NCBI GenBank assembly: GCA_964630905.1 | Contig: CAZVWR010000011.1 | Coordinates: 1 to 64,000 of the forward strand | Origin: JAGOEX01 sp964630905 | GTDB lineage: Bacteria > UBP6 > UBA1177 | DNA length: 64,000 nucleotides | Direction: 5' to 3' | Shown here: in pieces, positions 27,901 to 35,609 of the stretch | How positions within the stretch are numbered: the stretch's first letter is position 1 | Layout of the letters: each line of letters opens with the position of its first letter | Notes under the pieces: model-generated | Told to the model about the DNA's origin: nothing | What the model saw: only the letters and a program-made list of their open reading frames with translations | Database searches by the model: none | Translations under genes and position numbers: made by a program

Positions 27901-28075
27901 AGCCGGCGACTTCTTTCCACTCATTTTCGTAACTGCTGAATTTTTCAGGAGGAGTATAAGTTTGTTTTGTGACCTCTTCTAAGTTGTTTTCTTCAGCTTT
28001 TTTATCAGCCGGTTTTCCACAGCAGAAAAGCATTAAAAAAGAAAGCGCCGACACAAAAATCATCAGTTTTCTCAT
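21926..28075 (-). CDS. bacterial alpha-2-macroglobulin family lipoprotein
   Basis: The start is the ATG at 28075, with GGAG six bases upstream; a TTG further out (28087) overlaps the ribosome site. The 2049-residue lipoprotein (leader ending LMLFCCGK) has an N-terminal helical TPR-like part of about 400 residues. Macroglobulin MG domains follow (RAIYRPGQTVYFKGIM), then a low-complexity Gly/Ala/Ser-rich bait-like stretch near residues 1195-1270, the A2M core (RKNMNETAFFFPML) and the thioester motif YECAEQ near residue 1508. The family traps attacking proteases in the periplasm, and the Cys-Gln thioester should be functional. It is longer than the E. coli homologue (about 1650 residues), mostly because of the N-terminal extension. 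The usual penicillin-binding partner pbpC is absent here. Confidence 0.93.
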   Translation of the reverse strand: MRKLMIFVSALSFLMLFCCGKPADKKAEENNLEEVTKQTYTPPEKFSSYENEWKEVAGFESEGKPRSALETVEKIQTLAISENNAPQLIKVLMNKTKYVVSIGEKDFPAVIKELEDETVKAKFPANAILKSMLAEIYWNYFNRNRYKFYNRTETAGNETGDIATWDLKTIFKRITTLYNESLNESENLKNINIDLFDEIIVKGTKSRVLRPSLYDFLAHRAVDFYSNSETQLTEPANVFEVDSDKYFSPADEFTKIDMKSDSYDSPSFYAFNILKDLTKHHLKNGNIEALIDVELKRLDFMKEKSILDNSDELYYKALNSLEKKYPQSSMAPMILYKKALWHHFFDTAEKWNTKTSKEICEKVIKENKNSEAADLCKGHISSISLKNIYFYAEAVNTPGVPFRMLVHHMNVKKLYFKTVELSREERNNIAEYVIESKKAAEIIAKKPAVKEWVVDFPDDGDLKNHSTEIKIPALEKGIYAIVGGTNKNYSFEKEALFYAFTEISNLSVISTNEENRTKFFVADRESGQPVKDAQIKVFEKEYDYSVSRYVTKHIDTLNTDDSGMATYKKGWFRNSYGHKFILASKDKNELSTEFYQPYPRETRAYAKTVFFTDRAIYRPGQTVYFKGIMLKFDKEQKPEILKNKKTVVDFYDVNWQKIASLNLKSNDFGSFQGSFTAPSNVLGGNMTIRNNNGAVSFSVEEYKRPKFETNFEPVKESFKINDLVKVKGKAVSYSGAPLTDAKVSWRVERTYYFPYYFWGYYSMPPSKSAVVAKGVSTTDPTGIYEIEFKALPDRSVPEKGKPVFSYRIFADVTDISGETRSTSSTVSVGYLALSVSENIPNEINTLKELEFEIATANLNGEFEPAKGTVKISKLQEPERLLRSRLWGKPDKFMISKEEYIKDFKSDIYDSEDDITLRKIEKQVFSAQFDTSKEKKIIIKTADLWLDGKYLVEIETKDKYGEKIEYKKYFSAFKPEAGVMSEKIFSRFSLVNQTVEPGNSGTFVIGSGAQNVFAVFEIQRKNKKSETTFINLSNEKKVINIPVTESDRGNIGYSVMFQKNGRTHHQSGVIQVPWTDKQLKIEALSFREKLYPGQKEEWKIKISGSKGEAVAAEMVATLYDKSLDSFRANSWYLNLHSHNYFQNQWIENISHRTSGSITYQLDWNSYYGGNYLYYDTLNWFGNYFYNYYGYRYSKNMPMPASATRSIATGGVALAESAADGDEVAEEREESAKSAPMKKDKMQTRGTGGLMYGRAAGDGAGQEGSLPEKPADPSGTVQIRKNMNETAFFFPMLNTNESGEVIISFTIPEALTKWKFMGLAHTKDLKTGIISKETVTQKDIMVMPNMPRFLREDDSVIISAKISSMVDKVLGGKAELRLFDAMTMKPVDNILNNDAPVQDFAIKPKENTVVNWPVKVPLGVSAVTWRIIAKSGNQGDGEEATLPVLSNRMLVTESLPLPLKPNEKREFLFKKLMDSKSSNTLVNHKLTLEFTSNPVWYAVQALPYLMEYPYECAEQIFSRFYANSLASHIANSNPNIKKVFDQWKNTDALLSNLQKNVELKSVLLAETPWVLDAQNEEQNKKRVALLFDLNRMGNELGSALNKLRKLQGYNGGWPWFQGLPESRYITQHIVSGLGKLRNLKVKQADPAMDMAKKGVQFVDNEMRKSYEWLKKNNVDLNKKLIGSMEIHYLYTRSFFTDVPVQKQNLEAYNYWISQAEKYWLGETPYMNAMSAAALWRLDRKEVPQKIIASLKERAIYHDELGMYFKENMGGYYWYQFPIETQAVIIEAFQEVTKDIKTVDDLKTWLIKMKQVQSWKTTKATVDAIYALLMGGSDWLKNNKNAEITLGNIKVDPAKMGAKTEAGTGYFKVAWNGSDVKPEMGKVTVINPNSNPAWGAVYWQYFEQLDKITAAETPLKLEKKIFKEIQTDRGPKLEPVSNNSLLSPGDRLKVRIVLRSDRDMEFIHMKDMRAAGTEPENVLSRHKYQDGLWYYESTKDVSTDFFIERLNKGTYVFEYPLRVNLKGNFSAGITTIQCMYAPEFSAHSEGIRVEVK

Positions 28076-28107
28076 GGTTTTCTCCAAAGATGGTTGCGAA
28101 ACAGAAA

Positions 28108-28136
28108 ATTATAGTGAAAAAATGAATGTTTATCAA
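28108..28136 (-). promoter_or_regulatory. promoter of the macroglobulin gene
   Basis: On the - strand: TTGATA (28136-28131), 17 bases, TATAAT (28113-28108). A consensus -10 at ideal spacing, about 30 bases before the start codon. Confidence 0.7.
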
Positions 28137-28155
28137 GTTTTGGGAAATAGCGGGA

Positions 28156-29817
28156 TTAGTATTTTTTGCCTGAAACGACCTGAGCGATATTATAGTTTTC
28201 AGAACCCATTGCATCAAGATTATTAAGAATATCAATGAAGTATATTGCGGCACCGCCTTGACATATCTTTTCTCTTATCCTGTCAAAATGTTCGATCTTG
28301 GCATCTTTGACCATTTTTTTAAGCCGGATGCTTTTTGCAAGGGCTTTTTCGGTATATGACGGATTTTTAATGTCGCTTTTAAAAAATTCCATTGATTCAG
28401 TGAAATAACCGATGTTTTCATTAATAATGCGGTTGACAATTTCCACGGCATTGCTTGAAAAACAAAGCTGTTTTCTTGTCATTTTATCAAGGATCACAGA
28501 AATATTTTCCACATAATCTGCAACTTTTTCAAGATTATGTGCAAGTCCGATATAACTTCCGACAATATTTGCGTCTTTCAAAGTAAGTGCTCTTGATGAT
28601 ATGGCAAGGAGAAATTGAGTAATATAGAACTGATATTTGTCTATCCGGTCTTCATTTTTTAAGATGATGTCGCATATTTCAACAATTTTATCCGGATCAT
28701 TCACCGTCATTTGTTTTAAAAGGTTCATGCTGTTGATGACATATTCGCTCATTACAAGAAGTTCTTTTTCAGACTCCATTATCGCCATGGAAGGTGTTTC
28801 TATCATGTTGTAATCAATGCTGATGAAGTTTTCGGGAAGATCGTCGTCATTTTTCGCTTTGTCTGGAAAAATTGAGTTGACAAGTTTTGCCAGCGGTCCG
28901 ATGAGAGGAAGAAAAACAATAAGGTTGATAACATTGAAAACCGTATGCCCCATCGCAATGTGTACTGTGAGATTTTTCGTGGAAAGTCCGGGGGTTATCA
29001 TTTCAATAAGATCTTTAAAAGGATAAAAGACCGTTAATATCAGCATTACGCCGGCTGTTTTGAAAAGAGTCTGGGCAAGTGCCGCTCTTTTTGCATTGAC
29101 CGATCCGCCGATGCTTGCAAGAATTCCGGTGATGGTTGTTCCGATGTTGCTCCCCATGACAATTGCCAAAGAGCCGTCAAAATTAATGAGTCCCTGAGAT
29201 GCAAGGGCGATAACTATACCGACAACCGCAGAGCTTGACTGAACAACAGCAGTGGTTATAGTTCCGACAAAAACACCTAATATCACTGAAGAATATGTGT
29301 GCCCGTCAATACTTTTGAAAAGTGAGATGAACTGTTCACTGCTTTTTAACGGGGCAAACCCGTCTTTCATTGTGTTCATGCCGAGAAACAGTATGCCGAA
29401 TCCGAAAAGTATCTCGCCCATATACTGCCAGGTTTTGTTTTTTGAAAAGAATCTGATGAAAACGCCGATACCTATCGTCGGCATTGCATAGGCAGAAATG
29501 TCCAGAGTAACTATCCAGCCCGTAACTGTTGTTCCCACCGCCGCTCCAAGCTCAACACCGATCGCCTGCTGAACGGTCATGAGCGCGGCATTTACAAACC
29601 CGATCGCCATTACAGAAGTTGCTGAGCTTGACTGAATGATCGCGGTTATCACAAATCCGACAAAAACCCCGACAAAACGGTTAGTTGTAAGAACTTTCAG
29701 GATTTTCCGAAGACGATCTCCCGCCGCTTTCTGCATCCCTTCGCTCATGATCTTCATTCCCATCAGGAAAAGACCGAGCCCGCCAACTGTTTGAAATATG
29801 ACCAGTTTCCAATCCAT
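28156..29817 (-). CDS. Na/Pi cotransporter family protein with PhoU-like tail
   Basis: A 553-residue membrane protein. The N-terminal half has the two inverted repeats of the NptA/SLC34-like family, each with the QSSSA signature (AIIQSSSATSVM near residue 62 and AVVQSSSAVVGIV near 193), which forms the phosphate and sodium site. After about eight membrane segments comes a cytoplasmic helical domain (from about 330, ETPSMAIMESEKELLVMSEY onward) of the PhoU type. It should import phosphate driven by sodium. It is transcribed alone or with its own promoter at 29869-29896 and lies 80 bases before the macroglobulin start. Confidence 0.93.
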   Translation of the reverse strand: MDWKLVIFQTVGGLGLFLMGMKIMSEGMQKAAGDRLRKILKVLTTNRFVGVFVGFVITAIIQSSSATSVMAIGFVNAALMTVQQAIGVELGAAVGTTVTGWIVTLDISAYAMPTIGIGVFIRFFSKNKTWQYMGEILFGFGILFLGMNTMKDGFAPLKSSEQFISLFKSIDGHTYSSVILGVFVGTITTAVVQSSSAVVGIVIALASQGLINFDGSLAIVMGSNIGTTITGILASIGGSVNAKRAALAQTLFKTAGVMLILTVFYPFKDLIEMITPGLSTKNLTVHIAMGHTVFNVINLIVFLPLIGPLAKLVNSIFPDKAKNDDDLPENFISIDYNMIETPSMAIMESEKELLVMSEYVINSMNLLKQMTVNDPDKIVEICDIILKNEDRIDKYQFYITQFLLAISSRALTLKDANIVGSYIGLAHNLEKVADYVENISVILDKMTRKQLCFSSNAVEIVNRIINENIGYFTESMEFFKSDIKNPSYTEKALAKSIRLKKMVKDAKIEHFDRIREKICQGGAAIYFIDILNNLDAMGSENYNIAQVVSGKKY

Positions 29818-29868
29818 GAATATCTCCGGAACCGTAATTGTTAAGAAACAGTTAATTTTCCGTTAAGG

Positions 29869-29896
29869 ATATTAGCAGGAAAAGATTTCAATTCAA
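29869..29896 (-). promoter_or_regulatory. putative promoter of the Na/Pi cotransporter
   Basis: On the - strand: TTGAAT (29896-29891), 16 bases, TAATAT (29874-29869). Moderate match at good distance from the start at 29817. Confidence 0.4.
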
Positions 29897-29928
29897 CTAA
29901 ATTTGTAAAAAAGTTCTTTTGTGAAACA

Positions 29929-30810
29929 CTACTTCAAAAGAAAATCGAGAATGTTTTTAACTGCCTGATCATAATAGACTTTTTCTTCATTCAGGATTTC
30001 ATGAAGTGCGTTTTCGATGACAACTTTCGTGCTGTTTTTCATGTTTTTTAAGACTCTGTCCTGTCTAAAGTTATCGACAACGGTGTCTGCTCCTGCCTGA
30101 AGAAGAAGAGTCTGAGTGCTGAATGCAGGAGAGCCGATTTCAATTTCTTTCATTGCGCGGATACTTTCCACAACCCATCTGTTGGTTGGTCCGCCGAGAG
30201 CAAAGTCCGGATTATGTTTAAGAAAAATTTTCTGTTTTTCAAAATTCTCCAAACTGTGTGTGATGTCATTATTTTCAAAAGGAGAGTCTGGATCATATTC
30301 CTTTTTGCCGGGAACGAACTCCTTGTCTTTACCTAATGTGCAAAATAGTTTTGCAAGAATGTTAATGATATTTTCAGGAACATGGCCGAAGTTTATTCCC
30401 CACATTGGAGAAGAGAAAACCATTTTGTTGAATAAATTCAAGCGTTTTTCAAGAAGGAATGAAACAGCTCCTCCCATTGAGTGGGATATTGAAAAAATTG
30501 GAATACCGCTTCTTTTTTCAGGAAGCACCTTTTTTTTGAGAAAATAAGCGGCATCGTCAATGAAATGGTCAAAATTCTCGACATAACCTTTCTGATGATT
30601 TTCCAAAATTCTTTCGCTTGCACCCTGACCCCTGTGATCCATTGTAAAAACTGTGATGCCTGCATTGTTAAGATCATTGAAAAAATGTTCGTATTTCAAA
30701 TAATATTCAGCTCTTCCTGTAAGAAAAAGTGCAATGGATTTTTCATTCCCTGCTTTGAAAACATCAAAAGCGATATTCGATCCGTTGACAGGGCTGTGGA
30801 AGTACTGCAT
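29929..30810 (-). CDS. alpha/beta hydrolase, lysophospholipase/monoacylglycerol lipase type
   Basis: A 293-residue cytoplasmic hydrolase. It has FTMDHRGQGASER, the nucleophile elbow ISHSMGG (Ser in S-H-S-M-G), an acid-bearing strand LLLQAGADTVVDN and a catalytic His in ENALHEILNE. This set is typical of the PldB/MGL group (Hydrolase_4), which cleaves lysophospholipids or monoacylglycerols. Its ATG overlaps the stop of the M24 peptidase by one base (TAATG), so the two are translationally coupled. Confidence 0.88.
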   Translation of the reverse strand: MQYFHSPVNGSNIAFDVFKAGNEKSIALFLTGRAEYYLKYEHFFNDLNNAGITVFTMDHRGQGASERILENHQKGYVENFDHFIDDAAYFLKKKVLPEKRSGIPIFSISHSMGGAVSFLLEKRLNLFNKMVFSSPMWGINFGHVPENIINILAKLFCTLGKDKEFVPGKKEYDPDSPFENNDITHSLENFEKQKIFLKHNPDFALGGPTNRWVVESIRAMKEIEIGSPAFSTQTLLLQAGADTVVDNFRQDRVLKNMKNSTKVVIENALHEILNEEKVYYDQAVKNILDFLLK

Positions 30811-31976
30811 TATATTATGAATTCCTGAATCTTGTCACATTCTCCCGTTATCGAAAACGGAGTCCCGTCTTTTATTACAAAAGTATTTTCTATACCGATA
30901 ATGCCGTATTCCGGGATGAACACTTTCGGTTCAAGTGCAATGACCATATTGTTTTCAAGAGGGATCTTCTGCTTTTCGGCAACAACAGGGAGCTGATTTA
31001 CTTCAGTTCCGATGCCGTGACCGATGAATTTCACTTTCTGCTCATATCCCATGAAATTTCCTTTCCAGGAATATTTTTCGAGCTCTTTTAAAGCAAATCG
31101 GTATATCTCTTCACCTGTTTTTCCCGGCACAAGCAAGCACTTAATATTATTGAGATACTCGTTCAATTCCTCATATGTTTTTTTTATTTCTTCTGCCGGC
31201 TCACCGATAAAAAAAGTTCGTGTGCTGTCTGCACAGTATCCATAGTGACAGCCGACAAAATCTATAACAAAACTGTTTTTTATCACTTCACCGCTTGCGC
31301 CCTGTGCTACAGCAGGGGAAAGACCAATGCCGCCGATCGGAAAATCGGTGTATGTCGGAACAAGAGAAGATTCACCAGTAACGACTAGGCCCATCGAAGC
31401 TTCCATGTTTGAGCCTCTTACCCAGAAAAGTCCCTGATGCCCGAGCTCTTTTTTTGCGAATTTTTCAATTTCCGCCTGAATGTCGATGTCTCTGTCGCCC
31501 TGCCTAAAAACCTTTTTTGCATGTGCCATAACAGACTTGTTCATCTCACCGGCTTTTTTCATCAGGTCAAGCTCTGCGTCGCTTTTGATCATTTTTGTCA
31601 GCGAAAGGGGAAGTGAGCAGTCAGCCGGATCTTTTTCGAGGGCAAATTTTTTCTTGTAGAAAAGATATTCAGAAACTGTTGTAACATCAAGAGGAAGAGA
31701 CCAAGCCCCTTTTATCATTGATGATATTCCGTACTCATCCCAGCTTTTTACACATTGGGGCGATTCCACCTGCGCCCTTAAGAGATTTTTCCTTACAAAA
31801 TAGACACATTCCCCGTCTTTTTTAATTATCAGAGTCCCTTTCTGAACAGATCCCGTAAAATAAAAAATGTCCTGATTGGAAGTTAGAACGGCACAGTCAA
31901 TGCTGAATGTTTCCAAATACTTGGCAAATCTCAACACCCTTGAATTCAGTTCTGAAAAATTAAAAAGTTGAAACAT
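30810..31976 (-). CDS. M24 family metallopeptidase, Xaa-Pro dipeptidase-like
   Basis: Start ATG at 31976: AGGAG lies six bases upstream, while the alternative ATG at 31982 directly abuts it. The 388-residue protein has a creatinase-like N-domain and a pita-bread catalytic domain. All five metal ligands are visible: Asp in VIDFVGC, Asp in CADSTRTF, His in IGHGIGTE, Glu in ALEPKVF and Glu in GIENTFVI. It should hydrolyse X-Pro or related dipeptides with two metal ions. It is coupled to the downstream hydrolase and starts 17 bases after the end of the large lipoprotein gene, so all three may form one unit. Confidence 0.9.
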   Translation of the reverse strand: MFQLFNFSELNSRVLRFAKYLETFSIDCAVLTSNQDIFYFTGSVQKGTLIIKKDGECVYFVRKNLLRAQVESPQCVKSWDEYGISSMIKGAWSLPLDVTTVSEYLFYKKKFALEKDPADCSLPLSLTKMIKSDAELDLMKKAGEMNKSVMAHAKKVFRQGDRDIDIQAEIEKFAKKELGHQGLFWVRGSNMEASMGLVVTGESSLVPTYTDFPIGGIGLSPAVAQGASGEVIKNSFVIDFVGCHYGYCADSTRTFFIGEPAEEIKKTYEELNEYLNNIKCLLVPGKTGEEIYRFALKELEKYSWKGNFMGYEQKVKFIGHGIGTEVNQLPVVAEKQKIPLENNMVIALEPKVFIPEYGIIGIENTFVIKDGTPFSITGECDKIQEFII

Positions 31977-31992
31977 GGTCATCTCCTGAAAA

Positions 31993-34119
31993 CTACCAGA
32001 TTATTGCGTTCCATGACTTTTCATCAAGCAGTTTTGTTGTGTAATGAATCGCAGATATTGCGTGATATGTCGCATCGAGTCGCAGTTCATTTATATCGGG
32101 TCTTAAAGCTGTTGCACCGATCACTTTTTCAGGTCGTTTGATCCAGTATGTGTCTTCAGGTTTGAACTGCAGTCCAAGAAGGTATCCGAGCGTTCCCTTA
32201 AGAATTTTTCCGTAGTATTTTATTCTGTTTTCATCTTTAAGTTCAAGCGCAAGGGCATATGCCTGAGAAAGACCTTCGGAATATACTGCGGTTGATGCGA
32301 ATTGAGTGTCAAGAGCACCCTGTCTTCCGGGAACGGCATCTCTTCCAAGAGGAGTATATTTTTTGAGCATCCAGTCCATAAGTGTAAAGACAAATTCGGC
32401 ATGTTTTTTATCTTTTGTGACCATATATGTTTCCTGATAAGCTCTTATCTGCCATGGAACAAACGGTCCGTCCTGATTTTCTGTTTTGTTCCAGAACGCT
32501 CTGTAGTATGGAAAAGCTTTTTCCACAGCTTTGAGCGCAGGCTCATATTTTGAGTGTTTATAGTACCTTATCAATACAAGCAAAGTTTCTCCCGGATAGT
32601 ACATCTGGTCAATGTCCCTGAGCGGCCGGTAAAAATCGGTTTTAAGTCTGCCGTTTTCCTCCTGAAGAGAAATTATCGCATCTGCCATGAGCTTCATATC
32701 CTCTTTGTACGAAGGATCGTAAAGCTCTGTCATCGCACCGAGAAGGAATGCTGTCCCTGCAATGCTTGAAACAGCTCTGTGCTCTTTCCAGTCGAGATAT
32801 TTATAACCGTTTTCAAGTTTCAGTCCGCTTCTGAAAAGTTCTATCGCTTTTTTTACACTTGCTATCATCCTTTCATCTTTTCTGTCACGGGCAATTTCAG
32901 CAAGAACAAAAAGTCCGTTCAGGTTCCTCAAAGCCCAGTCATCATCAGGTTCAAGGTCTTTTGAGGGGAAGAAAGTGTACATATATCTTCCATTCTTAAG
33001 CTGGTTTTTCATATACCATTCAAATGCCAAATCAACACTTTTTATAAGATCGTCCCTCGTTACTGATTCAACAGGTACCACGGTTCTTGAAAAGGCGATC
33101 TCCTTTGTTTCGTCCATTCCTTCTGCAAGAACGAAATCCTGAGTCATGAAAGCTGTCAGCTTGCTTTCCTGCCATCCGTTCTCAGCCATTCCGGCATCAA
33201 TGGAGATTTGTCTTAAAAGCTCTGTAGCATCAGCGATCTGTCTTCTTGCTATCTGGGTTGAAAGTATTGTTGCGATCTTTCCTTCCTTTGAAACTGAAAA
33301 TCCCATCCCCTGTTTCATTTTAAGGGAAACAGCCTGCTCGGACGGTTTTATATTTATTGCCGAATGAACCACTGAAATCTCGATGGAAGCGAGGTTTGCG
33401 TTGTCAACTTTTATTGATTTCACGATCTCTTTTATTGCATTTTCAAGTTTTGATGAAGCTGAAAAAGTGACTCCGGTCATTTCCCCTTTTCTGAAAACTG
33501 AAACTGCAAGTCCGACATTTCTTTTTGAAAGGGATTCTGGAATGTCAGCGATTACACCACTTTCATCACAAGCTCCGTCAGCATAACACTTGATTTTCTC
33601 TGCAATGAAATGGGCTTCATTAAGGGTCAGTTTTTCATTGTTGAAAGCTTCTATCTGTGCGACCAGAGGTATTTTTGAACGGTCTCTTACAACGGAAAAC
33701 TCGGTTTTCCCCAAAAAAATTCCGTCAACTTTCACTGCGATCGTCCATGTCCCGGCCTTTAAAGGTCCGCTTCCTTTATAGTGAATGGTCGAATTTTTCC
33801 AGTCCGGCGACATGTTCATTATTTTTGTGTATGCCTTTTTCCCTTCCGGATCAAACCAGATGAACTCTGCATCATATTTGTTTTTTACAGGATTCCAGAA
33901 ACCTCTTACAGCGTGATTTGTCTCATCTGTAGAGAGTGTGTCACGCACTTCTGTCAATCCGCCGTTCCCCCCCGGCCTAGGCATTCCTACAACAAGGCCT
34001 GTAAGATTCCCTGAAAATTTTTCCGGAACCTCAGGTTTTGATGAACACGATGAAAGAAAGGAAAAAGTAAATAAAAGAGAGATGATAACGATCAGATTCA
34101 GAAATCTCTTTAAAAACAT
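31993..34119 (-). CDS. large lipoprotein with alpha-helical toroid-like C-terminal half
   Basis: A 708-residue lipoprotein (leader ending LSSC) with GAGG before its ATG. Residues about 35-140 look like a beta domain (GTWTIAVKVDGIFLG). The C-terminal half (from about 345) is a series of helices (DLAFEWYMKNQLKNGRYMYT, LNGLFVLAEIARDR, FLLGAMTELYD, YSEGLSQAYALALE) in the style of alpha/alpha six-hairpin barrels. Such barrels occur in glycoside hydrolases, epimerases and related enzymes; no catalytic motif is certain. It has its own promoter at 34154-34182. Function unknown. Confidence 0.75.
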   Translation of the reverse strand: MFLKRFLNLIVIISLLFTFSFLSSCSSKPEVPEKFSGNLTGLVVGMPRPGGNGGLTEVRDTLSTDETNHAVRGFWNPVKNKYDAEFIWFDPEGKKAYTKIMNMSPDWKNSTIHYKGSGPLKAGTWTIAVKVDGIFLGKTEFSVVRDRSKIPLVAQIEAFNNEKLTLNEAHFIAEKIKCYADGACDESGVIADIPESLSKRNVGLAVSVFRKGEMTGVTFSASSKLENAIKEIVKSIKVDNANLASIEISVVHSAINIKPSEQAVSLKMKQGMGFSVSKEGKIATILSTQIARRQIADATELLRQISIDAGMAENGWQESKLTAFMTQDFVLAEGMDETKEIAFSRTVVPVESVTRDDLIKSVDLAFEWYMKNQLKNGRYMYTFFPSKDLEPDDDWALRNLNGLFVLAEIARDRKDERMIASVKKAIELFRSGLKLENGYKYLDWKEHRAVSSIAGTAFLLGAMTELYDPSYKEDMKLMADAIISLQEENGRLKTDFYRPLRDIDQMYYPGETLLVLIRYYKHSKYEPALKAVEKAFPYYRAFWNKTENQDGPFVPWQIRAYQETYMVTKDKKHAEFVFTLMDWMLKKYTPLGRDAVPGRQGALDTQFASTAVYSEGLSQAYALALELKDENRIKYYGKILKGTLGYLLGLQFKPEDTYWIKRPEKVIGATALRPDINELRLDATYHAISAIHYTTKLLDEKSWNAIIW

Positions 34120-34153
34120 AACAACCTCATAAAAATATTAAAAAACAGACCTG

Positions 34154-34182
34154 ATATTACACAAAAGTAAAAGAAATGACAA
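34154..34182 (-). promoter_or_regulatory. promoter of the 31993-34119 lipoprotein gene
   Basis: On the - strand: TTGTCA (34182-34177), 17 bases, TAATAT (34159-34154), about 35 bases before the start codon. Confidence 0.5.
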
Positions 34183-34198
34183 TTTTTGGATAAAAAAA

Positions 34199-34219
34199 AC
34201 CCCGGGACAAACCCGGGGT
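34199..34219 (-). terminator. rho-independent terminator of the TGN-repeat lipoprotein gene
   Basis: ACCCCGGG (34199-34206) and CCCGGGGT (34212-34219) form a perfect GC-rich stem with loop ACAAA, followed on the - strand by a run of eight T. It lies 24 bases after the stop at 34243. Confidence 0.9.
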
Positions 34220-34242
34220 ATGAAAATCAGAAAACCAAACTC

Positions 34243-35238
34243 TTATTGAGCTGTAAATGTAAGACCTGAACCAACTCCAAGCTGTGTTGAAGAAATCCCA
34301 AGAGCATAGACACATTCAAAGTTACCAGCAGAATCAAATTTTATAACTGCAAAACTACATTGTAAACTTGTATAAGGTCCTATTTCAGTTATGCCTGAAG
34401 GAACAGGTTTGCCGCACTGTAAATTCATAGAATAATCAAGACCTAAATTTTGTCCATCAAGATTATAATCATCAAAAGAGGAATAGTCTTCTCCTTGATT
34501 CGATGTTGCATAGTAAGAAATAGTCAATCCTGTTGCCATTGTCGGAAGAGTTGTTGTTCCCATTGTTCCGCTGAAAGAATGAACCTGCTGAATGTAATCC
34601 GCAGAGGGATCAAGATTTCCTGAAGGAGCTGTCGGAGAAATATTTGGAGTATTAAGATTTACAGTGATTGTTCCATAAGAGCTGTCACCCGCAAGAGAAC
34701 CTTCGATTGGGCATGGAGTGATCTGAGCACTTGCATCCTGAAAACCGCCCTGACCATCAGGAAGAGCTGTCGGATGATAAAGAGTCATTGTTCCGGTAAT
34801 TTTAACTCCGCCTGTGCCTGTGTCACCAGTGTTGCCAGTGTTGCCTGTGTCACCGGTGTTACCAGTATCGCCAGTGTTGCCAGTGTTGCCTGAGTCGCCT
34901 GAGTTGCCTGTGTTGCCTGTGTTGCCAGTGTCACCGGTATTGCCTGAGTCGCCTGTGTTTCCTGTGTTACCAGTGTTGCCTGTGTTGCCTGTGTCACCGG
35001 TGTTACCAGTATCGCCGCCTTCATCAACGCAACCGGCTTTGTCGCCAGTTTCTTTGCAAGTCTTTCCTTCGTCTGCACAATCTTTACTGTCCCATTCTCC
35101 AATAGTGTTGCACCACAGCAGAGTGGTGTCGGCACATTTCATTTCACCAGCTGTACATGATTCTGATTCTTCGGAACCGCAACTTACTGCAAAAAATGCA
35201 AGTGTTACAAGTACCATAGCGAGCAAAAGTTTCTTCAT
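34243..35238 (-). CDS. lipoprotein with Thr-Gly-Asn/Asp tandem linker
   Basis: The ATG at 35238 has GGAGG eight bases upstream. The frame runs open to 35487, but that part has no start signal and is the promoter region. The 331-residue lipoprotein (VSCGSEE) has a Cys-rich N-terminal module (CTAGEMKCADTTLLWC, DCADEGKTCKE), then about 70 residues of (N/D/S)-T-G triplets, then a C-terminal beta domain of about 170 residues. The linker DNA is a near-perfect 9-base periodic tract. The Cys module recalls short repeats in exported deltaproteobacterial proteins. It has its own promoter and terminator and is monocistronic. It probably displays the C-terminal domain on the surface; the domain is not recognised. 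Confidence 0.85.
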   Translation of the reverse strand: MKKLLLAMVLVTLAFFAVSCGSEESESCTAGEMKCADTTLLWCNTIGEWDSKDCADEGKTCKETGDKAGCVDEGGDTGNTGDTGNTGNTGNTGNTGDSGNTGDTGNTGNTGNSGDSGNTGNTGDTGNTGDTGNTGNTGDTGTGGVKITGTMTLYHPTALPDGQGGFQDASAQITPCPIEGSLAGDSSYGTITVNLNTPNISPTAPSGNLDPSADYIQQVHSFSGTMGTTTLPTMATGLTISYYATSNQGEDYSSFDDYNLDGQNLGLDYSMNLQCGKPVPSGITEIGPYTSLQCSFAVIKFDSAGNFECVYALGISSTQLGVGSGLTFTAQ

Positions 35239-35296
35239 TAAAATACCTCCAAAAAAAATATAAAATTCGGTACGAACCGCAAATCCACAGCAAAGG

Positions 35297-35324
35297 ATTT
35301 TACACTTGAGCAACATTCTGTCAA
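35297..35324 (-). promoter_or_regulatory. promoter of the TGN-repeat lipoprotein gene
   Basis: On the - strand: consensus TTGACA (35324-35319), 16 bases, TAAAAT (35302-35297), about 58 bases before the start codon. Confidence 0.7.
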
Positions 35325-35525
35325 GCAAATTCTGAGTTATAAAAATTGTTGCGTTTGAAAAATTATAAACTTCGAAAAAGTATCGAATTTGAAAAAAATG
35401 TATTTTTAAATATGTCATTTTTTTAATACATAAATTTTCAACATTAAAAAAATAGGTCGAAAAAAAAGTTTTTAAATTCTGCAACATTTTGAAATCACTT
35501 AAAAAAAAACATTATAAAAAAATAT

Positions 35526-35552
35526 TTGCATTTTGATTTTAAAGTGTAAAAT
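35526..35552 (+). promoter_or_regulatory. possible promoter of the aminomutase cluster
   Basis: TTGCAT (35526-35531), 15 bases, TAAAAT (35547-35552), 57 bases before the aminomutase start. Spacing is slightly short, so the call is tentative. Confidence 0.35.
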
Positions 35553-35609
35553 ATTGTTCAGGAGCAACTGGCTACATTTTTTAAGTTTTTTTGAAAAAAA
35601 GGGGGTGTT

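Larger units (their letters stand above)
35239..35609. other. 371-base AT-rich region between divergent genes
   Basis: No gene is seen here. It holds the - strand promoter at 35297-35324 and a possible + strand promoter at 35526-35552. The stretch 35340-35520 is A/T runs, including a poly-A tract near 35500. It may act as a bent or silencer-like upstream region. Confidence 0.6.

Noticed and set aside
34812..35010. CRISPR array
   Set aside because: The periodicity is 9 bases within a coding frame encoding Thr-Gly-Asn/Asp triplets; no spacers.
34814..35263. Long + strand open frame over the TGN repeat
   Set aside because: Pro/Val-repeat product is the antisense shadow of the periodic tract and lacks a ribosome site.
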